From: Bacillota bacterium
Lineage (GTDB): Bacteria; Bacillota; UBA4882; UBA8346
Reading direction: 5' to 3'
DNA length: 64,000 nt
Assembly (NCBI GenBank): GCA_023417475.1
Contig: JAEZFP010000055.1
Coordinates: forward strand, 1-64,000
The notes under the pieces are model-generated. The model was not told where the DNA came from. It worked only from the letters and a program-made list of their open reading frames with translations, and ran no database searches. Position numbers and translations under genes: made by a program. Positions 62,207 through 64,000 of the stretch are shown one piece after another. How positions within the stretch are numbered: position 1 is the stretch's first letter; each line of letters begins with the position of its first letter.

Positions 62207-63013
62207 ATGAAACAACGAATCGATAACTGGCTCGTGGAACAGGGTCATTTTGAAAGCCGCGAGAAAGCGCAACGGGCGATTATGGCCGGCGAGGTGCTGG
62301 TCAATGGGAAACGGGTTGAAAAAGCCGGACAAGCGGTGGAAGGGATCCCCGAGGTTACCCTGCGCCATACGGGACCCCAGTATGTCAGCCGCGGCGCCCA
62401 CAAACTGCTGAAGGCGCTGGAAGTTTTTCCGGTGACAGTCAGCGGGAAGGTATGCCTGGACGCCGGCGCCTCGACGGGCGGCTTTACCGATGTGATGCTG
62501 CAAGCGGGCGCAACCCACGTCTATGCCGTGGATGTCGGGTACGGTCAGTTAGCCTGGAAACTCCGGCAAGACCAACGGGTGACGGTATTTGAACGGGAAA
62601 ACATTCGTCATTTCGATCCGGCGCGACTTCCGGCGTTGCCGGAACTGATCACCGCCGATCTCTCCTTTATCTCGCTACAGTTGGTGCTGGGAAAGTTCAA
62701 AGCGTTGGCGCAACCGGACGGCGAACTGATCACTTTGATCAAACCGCAATTTGAAGCGGGCAAGGAAAAGGTGGGCAAAAAAGGGGTCGTCCGTGATCCC
62801 GCGGTCCACTTGGAAGTGCTGGAACGGTTGAGTGAAAACGGTCCCGCCTTGGGTTGGTCCCTGACGCAGTTGAACTTCTCGCCGATTTTGGGCCCCGAGG
62901 GGAACATTGAATATCTGGGGTATTGGCAGCCCGGCGGGAGGGAGCTTGCCGTCATGCCCGATCCGCAAACAGTGGTGGCCGCGGCATGGCAAAATCTGAA
63001 ATTGAACGATTAA
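62207..63013 (+). CDS. tlyA: TlyA-family RNA 2'-O-methyltransferase
   Basis: A 268-residue protein: N-terminal S4 RNA-binding domain (RIDNWLVEQGHFESREKAQR), linker RGAHKLLKALEVF, and FtsJ methyltransferase domain with LDAGASTGGFTDVML, VYAVDVGYGQL and ELITADLSFISL. Relatives methylate 16S and 23S rRNA or act as haemolysins. 13 nt after the transporter gene. Confidence 0.93.
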   Translation: MKQRIDNWLVEQGHFESREKAQRAIMAGEVLVNGKRVEKAGQAVEGIPEVTLRHTGPQYVSRGAHKLLKALEVFPVTVSGKVCLDAGASTGGFTDVMLQAGATHVYAVDVGYGQLAWKLRQDQRVTVFERENIRHFDPARLPALPELITADLSFISLQLVLGKFKALAQPDGELITLIKPQFEAGKEKVGKKGVVRDPAVHLEVLERLSENGPALGWSLTQLNFSPILGPEGNIEYLGYWQPGGRELAVMPDPQTVVAAAWQNLKLND

Positions 63014-63026
63014 CGGGTCGGAGGAG

Positions 63027-63150
63027 CGAGGCCACTGACAACTGCTCGAAATAACATTGCCCGACAAATATATTGATAGCCTAAAACAAGCGACTCACGA
63101 TATATTGGCGGTCAATCTTTCCGAGCGGAGGTTTTTCAGCGGCTTGGGAG
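63027..63150. repeat. Dispersed palindromic element, copy 2 (degenerate)
   Basis: Shares GAGGCCACTGA, CTGCTCGAAATAACATTG, ATATATTGATAGCCTAAAAC and GGTTTTTCAG-GGCTTGGG with 39355-39475. The internal arms have diverged and pair poorly, and the outer GC stem is gone. Confidence 0.85.
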
Positions 63151-63323
63151 AGGAGCGCGAATTTTTTTCAAGTAATGGTTCCCATTTGCGAGGAAAATTC
63201 CAAATTATGGTGAATTATTATCCTAAGAAGAATTTGACGCTTCAAATACGGGGTCATCGCCGATTCGCCGACCTTGGCGCGGATTTGGGGGGCGTTGGGA
63301 TGTGACCGCCGGAGGTGCTGGCA

Positions 63324-64000
63324 ATGGCTTTCGCCGTTCATTCCTTTGCCCTGAATACGCAGATCATCTTTGGCAACGACGCCTTACGGGAGTTGCCCGA
63401 GGCAGGGAAAAACTTTGGGTCGAAGGTGCTGGTGGTGACCGGCACAACCTCCGCAACGCTCAATCACGTTTTACCGAGAGTTTGCAATATGTTGACGGTT
63501 GCGGAGTTGACTCCGGTGGTATTCGCGGAGATCAGCTCCGAGCCGACATTGGATATGATTGGACGGGGTTTGGCGTTCGCCCGGCGGGAACGGGTTGATT
63601 GGGTGATCGGGCTGGGCGGGGGCAGCGCGATGGATGCCGCCAAGGCCATTGCCGGACTGTATCGCGCTCCGGAGGAACCCCGGTATTATTTCGAGGGTGG
63701 ACCGATTGAAACAGCGGGTTTGCCGCTGGTTACCATTCCAACCACCGCCGGTTCGGGTGCGGAAGTAACTTGGAATGCGGTGTTGTCCCACCCGGAGCGG
63801 GGGGTGAAGCAATCAATCCGCGCTCCGCAACTGGCGGCGCGGCTGGCCATTGTCGATCCGAAATTGACGTTGAGTTTGCCGCCCGAACTGACGGCGTACT
63901 CCGGCATAGACGCACTGGTGCAAGCGATTGAAGCTTTTACTTCCAAAGGAGCCAACCCGTTGTCGGATATTTACGCCTATTCGGCGATTGAACGGATTGG
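63324..64000 (+). CDS. Iron-type alcohol dehydrogenase, partial (cut by window end)
   Basis: The first 225 residues of a group III alcohol dehydrogenase, open to the window end. Starts at ATG 63324 behind GGAGGTG. VDWVIGLGGGSAMDAAKAIA (NAD site) and VTIPTTAGSGAEVTWNAVL are clear. In SGIDALVQAIEAFTSKGANP the metal Asp is kept but the usual His is Gln, a state I associate with one subgroup of the family. The rest of the metal site lies outside. Substrate unknown. Confidence 0.85.
   Translation, partial: MAFAVHSFALNTQIIFGNDALRELPEAGKNFGSKVLVVTGTTSATLNHVLPRVCNMLTVAELTPVVFAEISSEPTLDMIGRGLAFARRERVDWVIGLGGGSAMDAAKAIAGLYRAPEEPRYYFEGGPIETAGLPLVTIPTTAGSGAEVTWNAVLSHPERGVKQSIRAPQLAARLAIVDPKLTLSLPPELTAYSGIDALVQAIEAFTSKGANPLSDIYAYSAIERI

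Overview
The window reads as chromosome of an anaerobic, fermentative, probably endospore-forming member of the Bacillota. The evidence is a Rex-regulated AdhE, strong AGGAGG-type ribosome binding sites with frequent TTG and GTG starts, a Spo0E-like small protein, a YlxY/PdaB-like deacetylase and a GH18 spore-hydrolase-like protein. An lpxB gene at 35.4 kb points to a lineage that has, or once had, a lipopolysaccharide outer membrane (diderm Bacillota). The Hydrogenispora/Limnochordia side of the phylum would fit, but that placement is only a guess. Most of the DNA is moderately GC-rich with densely packed genes; the first gene, the Xre gene and some intergenic stretches are clearly more AT-rich.

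Layout. 0-8 kb: end of an rRNA operon (5S), an AT-rich acetyltransferase, a decayed DcuS/DcuR-like two-component system, divergent rex and adhE with an operator-like palindrome on the adhE promoter, and an aldo/keto reductase broken by one stop codon. 8-12 kb: a three-gene sugar/inositol-type catabolic operon (Gfo/Idh/MocA dehydrogenase and two TIM-barrel isomerase/epimerases) with a divergent AraC regulator. 12-13.4 kb: a segment bounded by 83-bp inverted repeats and holding two gene fragments, each cut at a repeat. 13.7-20.3 kb: glycosyltransferase, tRNA-Arg, Xre regulator, then a roughly 3.4-kb non-coding tract of 0.8-kb direct repeats with a 14-spacer CRISPR array (type I-C-like repeats) and no cas genes.

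20.5-26.4 kb: metK followed by a sulfonate/NMT1-type ABC importer whose genes are interleaved with an atypical radical-SAM protein and an FMN split-barrel protein, the most system-like unexplained locus. 26.5-26.8 kb: a 21/42-bp periodic array that can be read either as a DnaA-box cluster or as the end of a heptad-repeat coding frame on the minus strand. 26.9-38.3 kb: TrmB regulator, DMT exporter, AlkZ-like protein, PP-loop tRNA-thiolation-like enzyme, glycosyltransferase, dCMP deaminase, isocitrate/isopropylmalate dehydrogenase, lpxB, an acetyltransferase that seems to start at ATT, and a methyltransferase. 38.3-53 kb: deacetylase, GH18 protein, M16 peptidase, dut, ilvE, Lrp regulator, ald, Nudix, thrC, Ski2-like helicase and a bactofilin-like membrane protein.

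52.8-64 kb: kduI and a GH88 unsaturated glucuronyl hydrolase (use of unsaturated uronides from polysaccharide lyases), a STAY-GREEN family protein, a cupin, acetyltransferases (one a chimeric pseudogene), a dNTPase, an MgtE-N/CBS protein plus an NRAMP-like transporter with magnesium-type binding-site changes and leader RNA signals, tlyA, and an iron-type alcohol dehydrogenase cut by the window end. Two families of short dispersed palindromic repeats occur twice each (35.3/53.6 kb and 39.4/63.0 kb).
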